A stretch of DNA of 40,070 nucleotides, taken from NCBI GenBank assembly GCA_022843445.1, contig JALHNS010000015.1, positions 1 through 40,070 on the forward strand, written 5' to 3'. A program made the position numbers and the translations under genes. Source of the stretch: Gemmata sp. (GTDB taxonomy: Bacteria; Planctomycetota; Planctomycetia; Gemmatales; Gemmataceae). The notes under the pieces are model-generated. The model was not told the origin of the DNA. It was given only the letters and a program-made list of their open reading frames with translations, and made no database searches. This document shows positions 1 through 8,376 of the stretch, in pieces. How positions within the stretch are numbered: the first letter of the stretch is position 1; the number at the start of each line of letters is the position of its first letter.

Positions 1-637
1 CGTGTGCATCGACGTGCCGACCGAGCGCGTGGCGTGGGTGCGCGACCCCGCGGCGCTGGTGGAGGCGTACCGCGGCGCGGTGCCGCCGGCCCTGCACGAC
101 GCCTGCGCGCGCGCGCTCCGGAACGGCCCGCCGGAAGTGGCCGCGAACCAACTGCTGCCGCGCAAGCACTTCGGCCGCGGCGGGATCGCGCTCGTGGGCG
201 ACGCAGTCGGCCACTGCCACCCGCTGTGCGCGGTGGGCATGACCGTGGGCTTCCAAGACGCGGTCGCGCTGGCGCGCGCCGAATCGGTCGAAGCCTACGC
301 CGAGGAGCGCCGCGCCGCGAGCCGCGTTCCGGAACTCGTGTCCACCGGGCTGTACGACGTGTTCGCGGGGCGCGACGCCAGCGCCGAAGAACTCCGCGCC
401 GCGGTTGTGCGCATGTGGCAGAAGTCGCCCGCGGCCCGGCGCGACACCATGCGCCTGCTCGCGGTGCGCGACACCCGCCGCAGCGCGCTGCTCACCACGT
501 TCGCGCGGCTGATGCTCGAAGCCGGTGGCAGCGTGGTGCGCGGCGTCGCGCGCCGGCCCATCCGCCGCACGATCGCGGCGCTTGCCGGCTTCGGCGGGTG
601 GGCGCACTGGTTCGCCCGCGAGTCGCTCGCGCGCTAA
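1..637 (+). CDS. Squalene monooxygenase (squalene epoxidase), C-terminal part, cut by the left edge
   Basis: This is the last ~211 residues of a FAD-dependent monooxygenase; the frame is open at the left edge, so the N-terminal dinucleotide-binding fold is missing. Near residues 62-90 it has the second FAD-binding GD motif of this superfamily (ALVGDAVGHCHPLCAVGMTVG), where the Asp contacts the FAD ribityl chain and the Gly-rich tail follows. The C-terminal ~110 residues are basic and helical, as in the membrane-associated end of squalene epoxidases. The call rests on that motif and on the next gene, an oxidosqualene cyclase that uses 2,3-oxidosqualene as substrate. The stop TAA (635-637) lies 9 bp before that gene. 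From the motif alone it could be another FAD hydroxylase of the geranylgeranyl reductase/PHBH class; the neighbour makes squalene monooxygenase much more likely. Confidence 0.82.
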   Translation, partial: VCIDVPTERVAWVRDPAALVEAYRGAVPPALHDACARALRNGPPEVAANQLLPRKHFGRGGIALVGDAVGHCHPLCAVGMTVGFQDAVALARAESVEAYAEERRAASRVPELVSTGLYDVFAGRDASAEELRAAVVRMWQKSPAARRDTMRLLAVRDTRRSALLTTFARLMLEAGGSVVRGVARRPIRRTIAALAGFGGWAHWFARESLAR

Positions 638-640
638 CAT
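611..640 (+). promoter_or_regulatory. Candidate leaderless promoter for the oxidosqualene cyclase
   Basis: TTCGCC (611-616), an 18-nt spacer and TAACAT (635-640) resemble a sigma-70 promoter. The -10 hexamer ends 6 nt before the ATG at 647 and contains the stop codon of the upstream gene. The six bases before the ATG (CTCCCC) hold no Shine-Dalgarno. The -35 match is weak, so this is suggestive only. Confidence 0.3.
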
Positions 641-646
641 CTCCCC

Positions 647-2563
647 ATGACACCTCTCGAACGCGCGGCGCGCGCACTCGTTTCCCGGCAGCACGCGAAC
701 GGCCACTGGGAAGGCGAAATGGTGTGGTGCCCGGTGGTCACCGCGCAGGTGGTCATCGCGCGGCACTGCGTCGGCCTCCCATTCGAAGGCGACGAAGCGG
801 TACGCGTTCTCGCACACTTCCGGTGGGCGCGCAACGCGAACGGGTCGTTCGGCCTGCACCCGGAGCACGCGGGTTCGCTGTTCGTCACCGCTCTCGTGTA
901 CGTCGCCGCGCGCCTCCTCGGCGCGGACGAAGACGACGCGCTGTGCGCGGCCGCCCGCGGGTGGCTGCACGAACAACCGGACGGCCTCGCGGGGTTGCCG
1001 ACGTGGGGGAAGTTCTGGCTCTCGCTGCTCGGCCTGTACGACCGGTACGGCGTGCGGCCGGTGCTGCCCGAACTGCTCCAACTGCCGCGCGTCGTGCCCG
1101 TTCACCCGTTCCGCTTGTACTGCCACACGCGCTACATTTACCTCGCGATGGGGATGCTATTCGCGCGCCGCACGCAGTTCGACCTGACCGAACTCGCGGG
1201 CGAACTGTACCCCAACGGCCGGCCGAACGCGTCGCGGTTCCGTTACCACGTCGCCGAAACCGACCTGCACCACGCGGTGCCGTTCGTGGTGTGCCCGGCC
1301 GAGTGGCTGATGAGCGGCTACGACGCGATCCACCACGGTGGGGTGCGCCGGCGCGCTCTCGCGCGGTGCGAAGACCTGATCCTGCGCGAACTCGTCGCGA
1401 CCGACCACCTCACGCTCTCCCCGGTGAACGGTACGCTCGTCGCGCTGGCGCTGCACGAAAATGAAGACCACCGGAACAACGTGCTGCGCGTCGTCGAGGG
1501 TTTCGAGTACTACCGGTTCGAGGACGCCGAACGCGGGCTGCGCTACTCTGGGGGCCGGACGCGCACGTGGGACACCGCGTTCGCGCTCGAAGCGCTGCTC
1601 GCTTCGCCGCTCGGCACGCGTGATATTGGGAAAGCGATTCGCACCGGCTATCGGTTCCTCGCGGAACAGCAAATGCGCGTGTCGGTAGCGGCGCGCGATC
1701 CGCTCTTCCCGGACACCGCGACCGGCGGGTGGTGCCTCGGCGACGCGCGCCAAGCGTGGCCCGTCAGCGATTGCACCGCCGAAGCGCTCGCCGCGATCCT
1801 CAGCGCGCACTCGGCCGATGCGATCCCACTTGGCGAGCGCATTTCGGACGCGCGGCTGTTGGAAGCGGCGCGGTTCATCTTGAGTCGGCAGAACGCGGAC
1901 GGCGGGTTCGGTTCTTACGAGCGCGCTCGCGGGCACCGGTGGCTCGAACTGCTGAACCCGTCGGAGATGTTCACGAACTGCATGACGGACCGGTCGTATG
2001 TGGAATGCACCGCGTCGTGCCTCGTGGCGCTGGCGCGGTTCCGCGACGCGTACCCGCACACCGAAAACGGCCCGATTTCGCGCGCGATCGCCCGCGGCCG
2101 CAACTTTCTCTTGAAGGAGCAGTACGAAGGCGGGCAGTGGCACGCGGCGTGGGGCATCTTCTGCACCTACGGCGCGTTCCAGGCGGTGCGCGGGCTGCGC
2201 GCGAGTGGCGTGCCGGCTTCGGCCGAACCGCTTCAGCGCGCCGCGAACTGGCTGATCGCGCACCAGCGCGCCGACGGCGGTTGGGGCGAAGACTGGCGCG
2301 GCTGTCTCGAACAGCGGTACATCGAGGGCCGCGAGTCGCAACCGGTGCAGACCGCGTGGGCGGTGCTGGCGCTGTGCGAAGTGGTGGGCCGCGATCACCT
2401 CAGCGTGCGCCGCGGCGCCGAGTGGCTGGCGGCGCACGCGGGCGAGCACGGCGGCGTGAACGGCGTGTTCTTCGGCACCGCGATGCTCGACTACCGGCTG
2501 TACCCGGTGTACTTCCCGTGCTGGGCGCTCGGCGCTACGTCGCCGGCGGAACCGAACGGTTGA
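647..2563 (+). CDS. Oxidosqualene cyclase (lanosterol-synthase type)
   Basis: This triterpene cyclase of 638 residues converts 2,3-oxidosqualene to a tetracyclic sterol, probably at the membrane surface. The catalytic motif is VSDCTAEAL at 373-381 with Asp375 as the proton donor; squalene-hopene cyclases have DxDD there, so this is the epoxide-using class. Val373, two residues before the Asp, is the residue typical of lanosterol rather than cycloartenol synthases, which carry Ile. QW-type repeats are visible at 414-424 (RQNADGGFGSY) and 540-550 (QRADGGWGEDW). MTDRSYVECTAS at 446-457 and the C-terminal YPVYFPCWALG at 619-629 also match family signatures. Length fits bacterial homologues and is shorter than the ~730-residue animal enzyme. 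It follows squalene monooxygenase by 9 bp, the two-gene sterol arrangement known from Gemmata. Its last 29 bp overlap the convergent gene at 2535-3626. Confidence 0.95.
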   Translation: MTPLERAARALVSRQHANGHWEGEMVWCPVVTAQVVIARHCVGLPFEGDEAVRVLAHFRWARNANGSFGLHPEHAGSLFVTALVYVAARLLGADEDDALCAAARGWLHEQPDGLAGLPTWGKFWLSLLGLYDRYGVRPVLPELLQLPRVVPVHPFRLYCHTRYIYLAMGMLFARRTQFDLTELAGELYPNGRPNASRFRYHVAETDLHHAVPFVVCPAEWLMSGYDAIHHGGVRRRALARCEDLILRELVATDHLTLSPVNGTLVALALHENEDHRNNVLRVVEGFEYYRFEDAERGLRYSGGRTRTWDTAFALEALLASPLGTRDIGKAIRTGYRFLAEQQMRVSVAARDPLFPDTATGGWCLGDARQAWPVSDCTAEALAAILSAHSADAIPLGERISDARLLEAARFILSRQNADGGFGSYERARGHRWLELLNPSEMFTNCMTDRSYVECTASCLVALARFRDAYPHTENGPISRAIARGRNFLLKEQYEGGQWHAAWGIFCTYGAFQAVRGLRASGVPASAEPLQRAANWLIAHQRADGGWGEDWRGCLEQRYIEGRESQPVQTAWAVLALCEVVGRDHLSVRRGAEWLAAHAGEHGGVNGVFFGTAMLDYRLYPVYFPCWALGATSPAEPNG

Positions 2564-3626
2564 GGTGCCGTACCACGAGACCGGTTGCTATGGCGAGCGC
2601 CGCGAATGCCGGCACCATGACCACCGAGAAGTAGAATGCGATAAGAATGCCCGCCATCCCGTCTGGCGTTGTCCCGCCGTCTTGGTGTGACGGAAGTGCT
2701 CTCTCGATTCCGACGAACGTGCAGATCAGACCCGCGCTCAACACGATGTGCGCGACGATCGCGACCGCGCCTCCGATTACGATGATGCGCGCGAGGTCGC
2801 CGCGCCGCCCTTCCTTGCGCCCGACGCGCCACACCCACCACACCGTCGCAACGCACAGCAGTGCGAACACAACCCAACCAACCACCTGCGCGACCGCGTA
2901 GGCGCGCCCCGCTGGCGCTTGCAGCGTGAGCGCGAGCGCGTCGGCCGGGATGCCGTCGAACGTGCCGCGCAGCGTATCCCCGTCGCGCGTCAGGGCCGGT
3001 TCACTCGCCGCGGTCCAGCCTTCGGGAACGTGAACGGTCACTTCGAGTTTCCCGAAGCCGTCCCACGATTTCGCGGGCGCGAGCACATACGCGAACTGCT
3101 GGTACGCCACCGGGTGGCCGTACATGTTCTTCGACGCTGGCGCGCGGTAGGTCACGCGCACCGTGTGTTCGCCCGGCGATACTGCGAGCGTGAAGCCGAT
3201 CGTTTTCAGATCGCTCCCACCGAGCTTCGGGCCGTAGTTCAGTGCGTGCCCGTCAAGCCCCGGTGTTGCCTTCGGCGGCTGCCAGCTCTTCGGCAGTTCG
3301 CCGACGTCGCGCACGGCCGACGGCACCGGCGTGCCGTTCAGCGCGACCGCGAAACCGGCGATTTCGTTCGCACCGGTGGCGAACAGCAGTTCGAGTTGGC
3401 GCGCCGGGCCGTCGTTGCGGAAGCGGTACGTGGCTTCGACGTGAGCGAACTCGCCGCGCGCGACCGGGCGCAGGTCGATCACAAGTGACTCGTGCAGGAC
3501 GCGGACGCCCTTCATGCCGTCCGGTTCCGCGACCACGCGCCCGCCGATCCACGGCGGACCCATGTTCGCGCTCGCGGCACTCGCGCACACCGCCACGATC
3601 AGCGCGGCACAAACGAAGCGGCCCAT
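2535..3626 (-). CDS. Exported/membrane protein of unknown function with three C-terminal TM helices
   Basis: This 363-residue protein starts with a clear signal peptide (residues 1-20, hydrophobic, ending ASA before NMGPPW). Residues ~25-240 form a beta-rich extracytoplasmic part with an MGPPWIGG motif right after cleavage. Three hydrophobic segments follow at about 245-270, 279-305 and 325-350, with an Arg/Lys-rich loop between the first two. I do not recognise a catalytic motif. The stop (TAG on the minus strand, 2535-2537) lies inside the oxidosqualene cyclase gene, a 29-bp convergent overlap. It is the downstream neighbour of aspartokinase on the same strand (59 bp gap), but nothing links their functions. 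Start at 3626 is supported by the signal peptide beginning immediately there. Confidence 0.75.
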   Translation of the reverse strand: MGRFVCAALIVAVCASAASANMGPPWIGGRVVAEPDGMKGVRVLHESLVIDLRPVARGEFAHVEATYRFRNDGPARQLELLFATGANEIAGFAVALNGTPVPSAVRDVGELPKSWQPPKATPGLDGHALNYGPKLGGSDLKTIGFTLAVSPGEHTVRVTYRAPASKNMYGHPVAYQQFAYVLAPAKSWDGFGKLEVTVHVPEGWTAASEPALTRDGDTLRGTFDGIPADALALTLQAPAGRAYAVAQVVGWVVFALLCVATVWWVWRVGRKEGRRGDLARIIVIGGAVAIVAHIVLSAGLICTFVGIERALPSHQDGGTTPDGMAGILIAFYFSVVMVPAFAALAIATGLVVRHLNRSVPPAT

Positions 3627-3685
3627 CGGGAAACCCTCGCGGTTGCAAGGACGATCCCGACGGGCCGGCGATTATTCCCCGAACC

Positions 3686-5572
3686 TCACGTGAGCTTAAA
3701 CGCCTCTTTCAGGCACGCGAGCGCCTCTTCGCCGCGGGCGCGCTCCACCACCACGCCCACGCACACTTCACTGGTGTTAATCATGGCGATGTTGATGCCG
3801 CGGGCCGCGAGTGCGCCGAACATCGTGCGGGCCACGCCGGTGTGCGTGCGCATCCCGACGCCCAACACGTACAGCACCGCGACGTCCGCGTCGCCCACCA
3901 CGCGGGCCGCGGGGTCGATCGCGCGCACCACGTCTTGAGTGCGCTTCAGAGCTCGCGTGAGGTCGGCGCGCGGGAGCGTGAACGAAAGTTCCGCCTTCGC
4001 GGGGCCGCTCTGGTTCTGCACGATCATGTCCACGAGGATGCCGCCGGTGGCGACCGCGTTGAACACGCGCGAGCAGTTCCCGGGCACGTCCGGCAGGTCG
4101 TGGATCGTGACCCGGCTCTGTTCGGCGTTCAGGTGAACGCCGCTCACGAGTACGCCCTCCATGCCGTCGAGCTTCGCAATCGCGGCGTCGCGGTCGCGCG
4201 CCACCGTTGCGAGCATGGGGCTGGGCCGCGGCTTGAAGCCGGTGCCGGTGTCGCCCGCGCCCTTCCGCGGTTGCGCCAGCGCGAAGGCTTTATGGACCGC
4301 GCGGAGGGCGCGCCGGCCGCGGACGGCCTTCTTGCTTTCGAGGTGCGCCTTCTTAATCGGTTCCCCGGTCGGCGGTTCGACGATCGCCGATTCCGGCGGG
4401 CCGTCTTCGTCGATGAGTACGCTGATTTTGATGTCGCCGGTGGTAATCATCTTCATGTTCACGCCCTCTTCGGAAAGGGCTTGGAACATGCGCTCCGCGA
4501 TACCGGACACGGCCCGCATCCCGGCCCCGACGACCGACACCTTGCTCACCTTGCCGGTTTCGTTCAGCGCCGCGCCGAGGTCCGCCACGATGGGTGCGAG
4601 CGTCTTCTTGGTCTTCTCGAGGTCCGCGTTCAGCACGGTGAAGCCGATGGTCGCTTTCCCGCCGGTGCCGACGCTCTGCGCGATCATGTCGACTGCGATG
4701 TTGGCGTCGGCGAGCGCGCTGAACACGCGGTGGCTCACGCCGGGGCGGTCCGGCACGCCCTCGAGCACGAGGCGCGCTTCGTCGGCCGCGAGCGCGACCC
4801 CGCACGCCGGGATTTCGCTCATCCACGGCTCTTCCGGCACGATCCACGTGCCCACCGCGTCGGACTGCGAGTTGCGCACCATCAGCGGCACGTCGAACTT
4901 TTTGGCGAACTCGATGCTGCGCGAGTGCATCACGCCCGCGCCCATGCTCGCCATTTCGAGCATCTCGTCGTAACTGATGGCGTCCATCTTGCGCGCGTCG
5001 GGTACGATGCGCGGGTCGGTCGTGTACACGCCGTCCACGTCGGTGTAGATTTCGCACTCCACGTCGTAGCCCGCGAGCTTGAGTGCCGCCGCGACCGCAA
5101 CGGCGGTGGTGTCGCTCCCGCCGCGCCCGAGCGTGGAGATGTCGCCCTGTTCGTCGATCCCTTGGAACCCGGCGATCACGACGATGTGGCCCGCGTCCAG
5201 TTCTTCCGTGAGCCGCTGCGTGTCGATCTTCTTGATGCGGGCCTTGCGGTGCGTGCTGTCGGTGACGATGCCGATCTGCGGCCCGGTGAGGCTGACCGCG
5301 CTTTCGCCCAGTTCCTGAATCGCCATCGCGGTGAGCGCGATGGATATCTGTTCGCCCGTGGCGAGCAGCATGTCCATCTCGCGGGCCGACGGCGCGCCGG
5401 TGATCTCCGCGGCCTTCGCGATGAGATCGTCTGTGGTGCTGCCCTGCGCGGAGACGACGACGAGCACCTTGTTGCCGGCGTGTTTGGCGCGAATCGCTTT
5501 GCGCGCCGCCTCCATGACCCGTTCCGCGTTCTTCAGGCTGCTCCCGCCGAACTTCTGCACGACGACGCCCAC
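3686..5572 (-). CDS. Aspartate kinase with four ACT domains
   Basis: This enzyme phosphorylates L-aspartate to 4-phospho-aspartate, the first step to lysine, threonine and methionine. The kinase domain starts with VQKFGGSS and contains LGRGGSDTTA and YTDVDGVYTTDPR, the ATP/aspartate motifs of the family, over roughly the first 250 residues. Two pairs of ACT domains follow, roughly residues 255-425 and 460-628; each has the (D/V)PDxPG-type start and the (I/V)xVDMI core. Length is ~628 residues against ~400-450 for the usual two-ACT enzyme; cyanobacterial aspartokinases have the same four-ACT layout. I chose the GTG at 5572 over an ATG at 5599 because a GAGAGGAAG Shine-Dalgarno lies just upstream and the protein then begins at the conserved VGVVVQKFGG. 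The ACT modules imply feedback control by pathway amino acids. Confidence 0.93.
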   Translation of the reverse strand: MGVVVQKFGGSSLKNAERVMEAARKAIRAKHAGNKVLVVVSAQGSTTDDLIAKAAEITGAPSAREMDMLLATGEQISIALTAMAIQELGESAVSLTGPQIGIVTDSTHRKARIKKIDTQRLTEELDAGHIVVIAGFQGIDEQGDISTLGRGGSDTTAVAVAAALKLAGYDVECEIYTDVDGVYTTDPRIVPDARKMDAISYDEMLEMASMGAGVMHSRSIEFAKKFDVPLMVRNSQSDAVGTWIVPEEPWMSEIPACGVALAADEARLVLEGVPDRPGVSHRVFSALADANIAVDMIAQSVGTGGKATIGFTVLNADLEKTKKTLAPIVADLGAALNETGKVSKVSVVGAGMRAVSGIAERMFQALSEEGVNMKMITTGDIKISVLIDEDGPPESAIVEPPTGEPIKKAHLESKKAVRGRRALRAVHKAFALAQPRKGAGDTGTGFKPRPSPMLATVARDRDAAIAKLDGMEGVLVSGVHLNAEQSRVTIHDLPDVPGNCSRVFNAVATGGILVDMIVQNQSGPAKAELSFTLPRADLTRALKRTQDVVRAIDPAARVVGDADVAVLYVLGVGMRTHTGVARTMFGALAARGINIAMINTSEVCVGVVVERARGEEALACLKEAFKLT

Positions 5573-5691
5573 GGCAACTTCCTCTCGACATCGAAACATC
5601 GGATGCGAACGCGGCTATCGTATTGATCGGCGCGCCCGCCGCCGGTACGCTTCATCTATCCCGCCTTCACCCCGCCAGAGGATCACCTCTC

Positions 5692-6939
5692 GTGAACCGT
5701 TTGCTGCTCGTTTCGCTGTTCGCGCTCGCGCTCGGCGCGCCCGCTTCTGCCGACAACTGGCCCCAGTGGCGCGGCCCCAAGAACGACGGCCATTCGGCCG
5801 AAAAGGGCCTCCCCACCGAGTGGAGCGCCGACAAGAACGTGGTCTGGAAACTCGCCCTGCCGGGCCGCGGCTCCTCGACGCCGGCGGTCTGGGGCGACCG
5901 CATCTTCCTCACGTCGGTTGCGGACGCCGACGTGGTGCTGATGTGCGTGGGCACCGACGGCAAGGAGCAGTGGAAGAAGGTCATCGGGAAGGCCGGCAAG
6001 TCCGGGCGCGGCGACGAGGGCAACGACGCCTCCGCGTCGTGCTCCACCGACGGCAAGCACGTCTGGACGTTCGCGGGCAGCGGTAACCTCGTGTGCTACA
6101 CCGTGGACGGCGAACAGGTGTGGCAGAAGAACCTGCAAGACTACGGCAAGTTCGGCATCCAGTTCGGCTGCCACTGGACGCCGGCGCTATACAAGGGCAA
6201 CCTGTACTTGCAGATCATGCACCGCGGCGCGCAGGTGGTCGTGGCGCTGGAAGCGAACACGGGCAAAGAACTGTGGAAGCAGAACCGGCCCGGTTACGGC
6301 AAGGGCGAAAGCCCGGACACCTACTCGTCCGCGTTCGTCTGGGAGGGCGAGGGCGGGCCGCTGCTGGTGGCGCACGGCAACGACTACTGCACCGGGCACA
6401 AGCTCACCGACGGCACCGAAGTGTGGCGCGTACAAGCGCTGAACCCGACGCTCAACGGCGCGTGGCGGTTCGTGTCGTCGCCGCTGGTGACGCCGGACCT
6501 GATCGTGGTGCCGTCGTGCAAGAACGGCCCGCTGGTGGCGTTCAACCCGGTGGGCGCGAAGGGCGACATTTCGCCCGATAACAAGGCCGAGAAGTGGCGG
6601 TTCAAGCAAACGCCGGACGTGGTCTCGCCGATCCGCGTGGGCGAGATCGTGTACACCTCCGGCGACGGCCCGCTGACCGCGATCGACGCGAAGACGGGCG
6701 AGCAGATTTACCGCCAAACGCTCAGCCCCGGCCTGCACCGGGCGAACATGATCGCCGCGAACAACAAGATTTACGTGACCTCCGCGAAGGGCGCGGTCGA
6801 CGTGGTGGAAGCGGGCCGCGAGTTCAAGAAGGTGGCGACCAACACGCTGCCGGACACGGTCTACGCGACCCCGGCCCCCGCGAACGGCCGCCTCTACATC
6901 CGCGGCTACAACTACCTCTGGGCGATCGGGGCGAAGTGA
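5692..6939 (+). CDS. Exported PQQ-like beta-propeller protein
   Basis: The protein is 415 residues from the GTG at 5692, which follows an AGAGGA Shine-Dalgarno (5677-5682) and begins a good signal peptide (NRLLLVSLFALALGAPASA). An ATG at 5623 is in frame but would bury the signal. The mature part opens with DNWPQWRGPKNDG, a start common in planctomycete PQQ-repeat proteins. It then runs as repeated blades with W-(K/R)-(L/Q) and A-x-(D/E)-x-x-T-G-(K/E) strands, for example ALEANTGKELWKQ, AIDAKTGEQIYRQ and SADKNVVWKLALPG. Such propellers are usually binding or scaffold modules; no cofactor-binding Cys pair or dehydrogenase residues are evident, so enzymatic activity is not claimed. It diverges from aspartokinase and is followed by a terminator-like hairpin. 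Confidence 0.88.
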   Translation: MNRLLLVSLFALALGAPASADNWPQWRGPKNDGHSAEKGLPTEWSADKNVVWKLALPGRGSSTPAVWGDRIFLTSVADADVVLMCVGTDGKEQWKKVIGKAGKSGRGDEGNDASASCSTDGKHVWTFAGSGNLVCYTVDGEQVWQKNLQDYGKFGIQFGCHWTPALYKGNLYLQIMHRGAQVVVALEANTGKELWKQNRPGYGKGESPDTYSSAFVWEGEGGPLLVAHGNDYCTGHKLTDGTEVWRVQALNPTLNGAWRFVSSPLVTPDLIVVPSCKNGPLVAFNPVGAKGDISPDNKAEKWRFKQTPDVVSPIRVGEIVYTSGDGPLTAIDAKTGEQIYRQTLSPGLHRANMIAANNKIYVTSAKGAVDVVEAGREFKKVATNTLPDTVYATPAPANGRLYIRGYNYLWAIGAK

Positions 6940-6950
6940 GCGAGAGACGC

Positions 6951-6973
6951 GGGGCGCACTGCGGGTGCGCCCC
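6951..6973 (+). terminator. GC-rich hairpin after the beta-propeller gene
   Basis: GGGGCGCAC (6951-6959) pairs perfectly with GTGCGCCCC (6965-6973) around a 5-nt loop, starting 11 nt after the stop codon. There is no T-tract, so it may slow RNA decay or act as a weak terminator rather than a classical intrinsic one. Confidence 0.4.
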
Positions 6974-7021
6974 CGCTTCGGACCCTGCCAGTGCGCTCGA
7001 CACACTTGTGAGGTTCCAGAC

Positions 7022-8059
7022 ATGCAATGGGGCGCCCTGTCATTCGCCGTTGGAGTTGTTGCAGTCGCGCTGTTCGCCGCGCAGCCGGGGGCGGCACAAG
7101 ACACGTCCCCTGCGATCAAGACGACCAAACCGGTCGTGTACTCAATTGAAATGACGACCACGTTCGTGGTTCCGGCCGGCAACGACAAGATCGATCAGGT
7201 GCGCGTCTACCACGCGCTCCCCACGGTGCGCCCGTGGAGCCCACCGAAGGCCGCGTTCGGCGCGACCAAGCTCGACTTCGTCCCCAATACCGCGAAAGAA
7301 CAGAGCCACGCAGACACCGCGTCGCGGCATTTGCTGTGGCAGGTGGACGGGCGGCAGAAGCCGGGCACGAAACTCACGTTTCGGTCGTCGCTCACCGTGT
7401 CGTCGCCGAGCCGCACGCTCGACCCGAAGGCGGTGAAGACGACGTGGAAGAGCTACGACGCTGTGCCGAAGGACAAAGCCGCGGTTGTCGATCCCGTGGT
7501 CGCGAAAGGCGTTCACCCGGAACTTGTCAAGGTCGCGGCCAAATTCAAAGCGGCGGCACCGCCGGCGCAAGCGGTTCAAGCGATGTGCAAGTGGATCGTG
7601 GACACATTCAAGTACGACGCGTCGGTGTCGTTCATCCAGTCGGACGTCGAGAGCATTATCAAGCACAAGTGCGGGCACTGCGGGCACCAAGCCACACTGC
7701 TCCAGCAACTCACCGCGAGCGCCGGTATCCCGTACCGCATGGTGTGGGGAATGAACCTGTACGTACCGGACGGGCGCACGAGCGCGCTCCAGAAAGTGCG
7801 CGCCGACTACACGAACGTCCACACGTGGGCCGAGGTGTATCTGCCGGGCGTGGGGTGGGTGGAACTCGATCCGGGGCTGGGTGCGAACGCGTTCAACGTA
7901 CCGGACCACTTGATTCAAAACAACCGCTGGTTCCAGAACTACGCCGTCTGGATGCGCGAGGGCGGCGCGGACAAGCAACCGACGTGGTCCGCGGTTCCCG
8001 GCGGGTTCAAGTCCGATTACGGCGTCGAGAACGTCATCAGCTACGCGAAGAAGAAGTGA
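7022..8059 (+). CDS. Exported transglutaminase-like cysteine protein
   Basis: The protein is 345 residues, with the ATG at 7022 after a GAGG Shine-Dalgarno and before a signal peptide (residues 1-25, ending PGAAQ). Residues ~40-180 form a beta-rich N-terminal half. The transglutaminase-like core covers ~180-290: Cys220 in KCGHCGHQATLL, His267 in NVHTWAEVYLPG and Asp283 in GWVELDPG are the expected catalytic triad. In bacteria this fold is more often a protease or amidase than a cross-linking enzyme, so the substrate is unknown. The signal places it in the periplasm or outside. It is 82 bp downstream of the beta-propeller gene with a hairpin between them; co-transcription is possible but uncertain. 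Confidence 0.88.
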   Translation: MQWGALSFAVGVVAVALFAAQPGAAQDTSPAIKTTKPVVYSIEMTTTFVVPAGNDKIDQVRVYHALPTVRPWSPPKAAFGATKLDFVPNTAKEQSHADTASRHLLWQVDGRQKPGTKLTFRSSLTVSSPSRTLDPKAVKTTWKSYDAVPKDKAAVVDPVVAKGVHPELVKVAAKFKAAAPPAQAVQAMCKWIVDTFKYDASVSFIQSDVESIIKHKCGHCGHQATLLQQLTASAGIPYRMVWGMNLYVPDGRTSALQKVRADYTNVHTWAEVYLPGVGWVELDPGLGANAFNVPDHLIQNNRWFQNYAVWMREGGADKQPTWSAVPGGFKSDYGVENVISYAKKK

Positions 8060-8083
8060 CCTACAACCGGCACGCTCGCCTGG

Positions 8084-8113
8084 TGACTAAGAGTGATCTC
8101 GCGTATACTATTC
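8084..8113 (+). promoter_or_regulatory. Promoter-like module, copy A
   Basis: GTGACT (8083-8088), TGATC (8094-8098) and GCGTATACTATT (8101-8112) form a promoter-like string: the -10 is TATACT (15-nt spacer) or TACTAT (17-nt spacer). 22 of 30 bases match copy B at 8262-8291, in the same orientation 178 bp away. No plus-strand gene starts directly after it. Confidence 0.35.
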
Positions 8114-8153
8114 GATTGCTCGCACCGCGTGCCGGTGTAGGGCGGTTCGTTTT

Positions 8154-8250
8154 CTGTGGTCCGGTCACGGAGCGACCGGATTTTCTGTTCGCTCCCTTGC
8201 TGAGTCTGTCGTGCTGCCCGTCATCCGGTCGCGGAGTGACCGGACCACAG
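8154..8250. repeat. Inverted pair of REP-like hairpin units (family 1)
   Basis: Two 28-nt units lie in inverted orientation at 8154-8181 and 8223-8250. Each begins (on its own strand) CTGTGGTCCGGTCAC and ends GCGACCGGAT, and each can fold on itself through TCCGGTC/GACCGGA. After reorienting, 25 of 28 bases agree; the only difference is the 3-nt loop, GGA in one and TCC in the other, i.e. the loop is inverted. The same unit occurs twice more at 10441-10538. The layout (short 5' tag, hairpin, paired inverted copies) is that of bacterial REP/BIME elements. They occupy the gene-free stretch 8060-8376, in which no protein-coding gene is evident. Confidence 0.75.
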
Positions 8251-8261
8251 GAAGAACCCAT

Positions 8262-8291
8262 TGACTTGATTTGATCGTGCGTATACTATTG
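8262..8291 (+). promoter_or_regulatory. Promoter-like module, copy B
   Basis: TTGACT (8261-8266) and TATACT (8282-8287, 15-nt spacer) or TACTAT (8284-8289, 17-nt spacer) form a good sigma-70-like promoter. TGACT and TGATC within it are spaced by one helical turn (10 bp), as in direct-repeat regulator sites. It reads toward the 3' end of the convergent FHA gene, so any product would be a short RNA or antisense transcript. Confidence 0.4.
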
Positions 8292-8376
8292 ATGTGTCGG
8301 CGCGAAGGGCGTGCGGCGTGGGGCCGTTCGTTGAGTAGCGCGAACTCGGAACGTCTGCGAAAGGGTCGAATTACGC

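Noticed and set aside
3242-5626. 794-codon plus-strand frame opposite aspartokinase
   Set aside because: His/Arg/Ala-rich, no recognisable domain; antisense of a clear gene.
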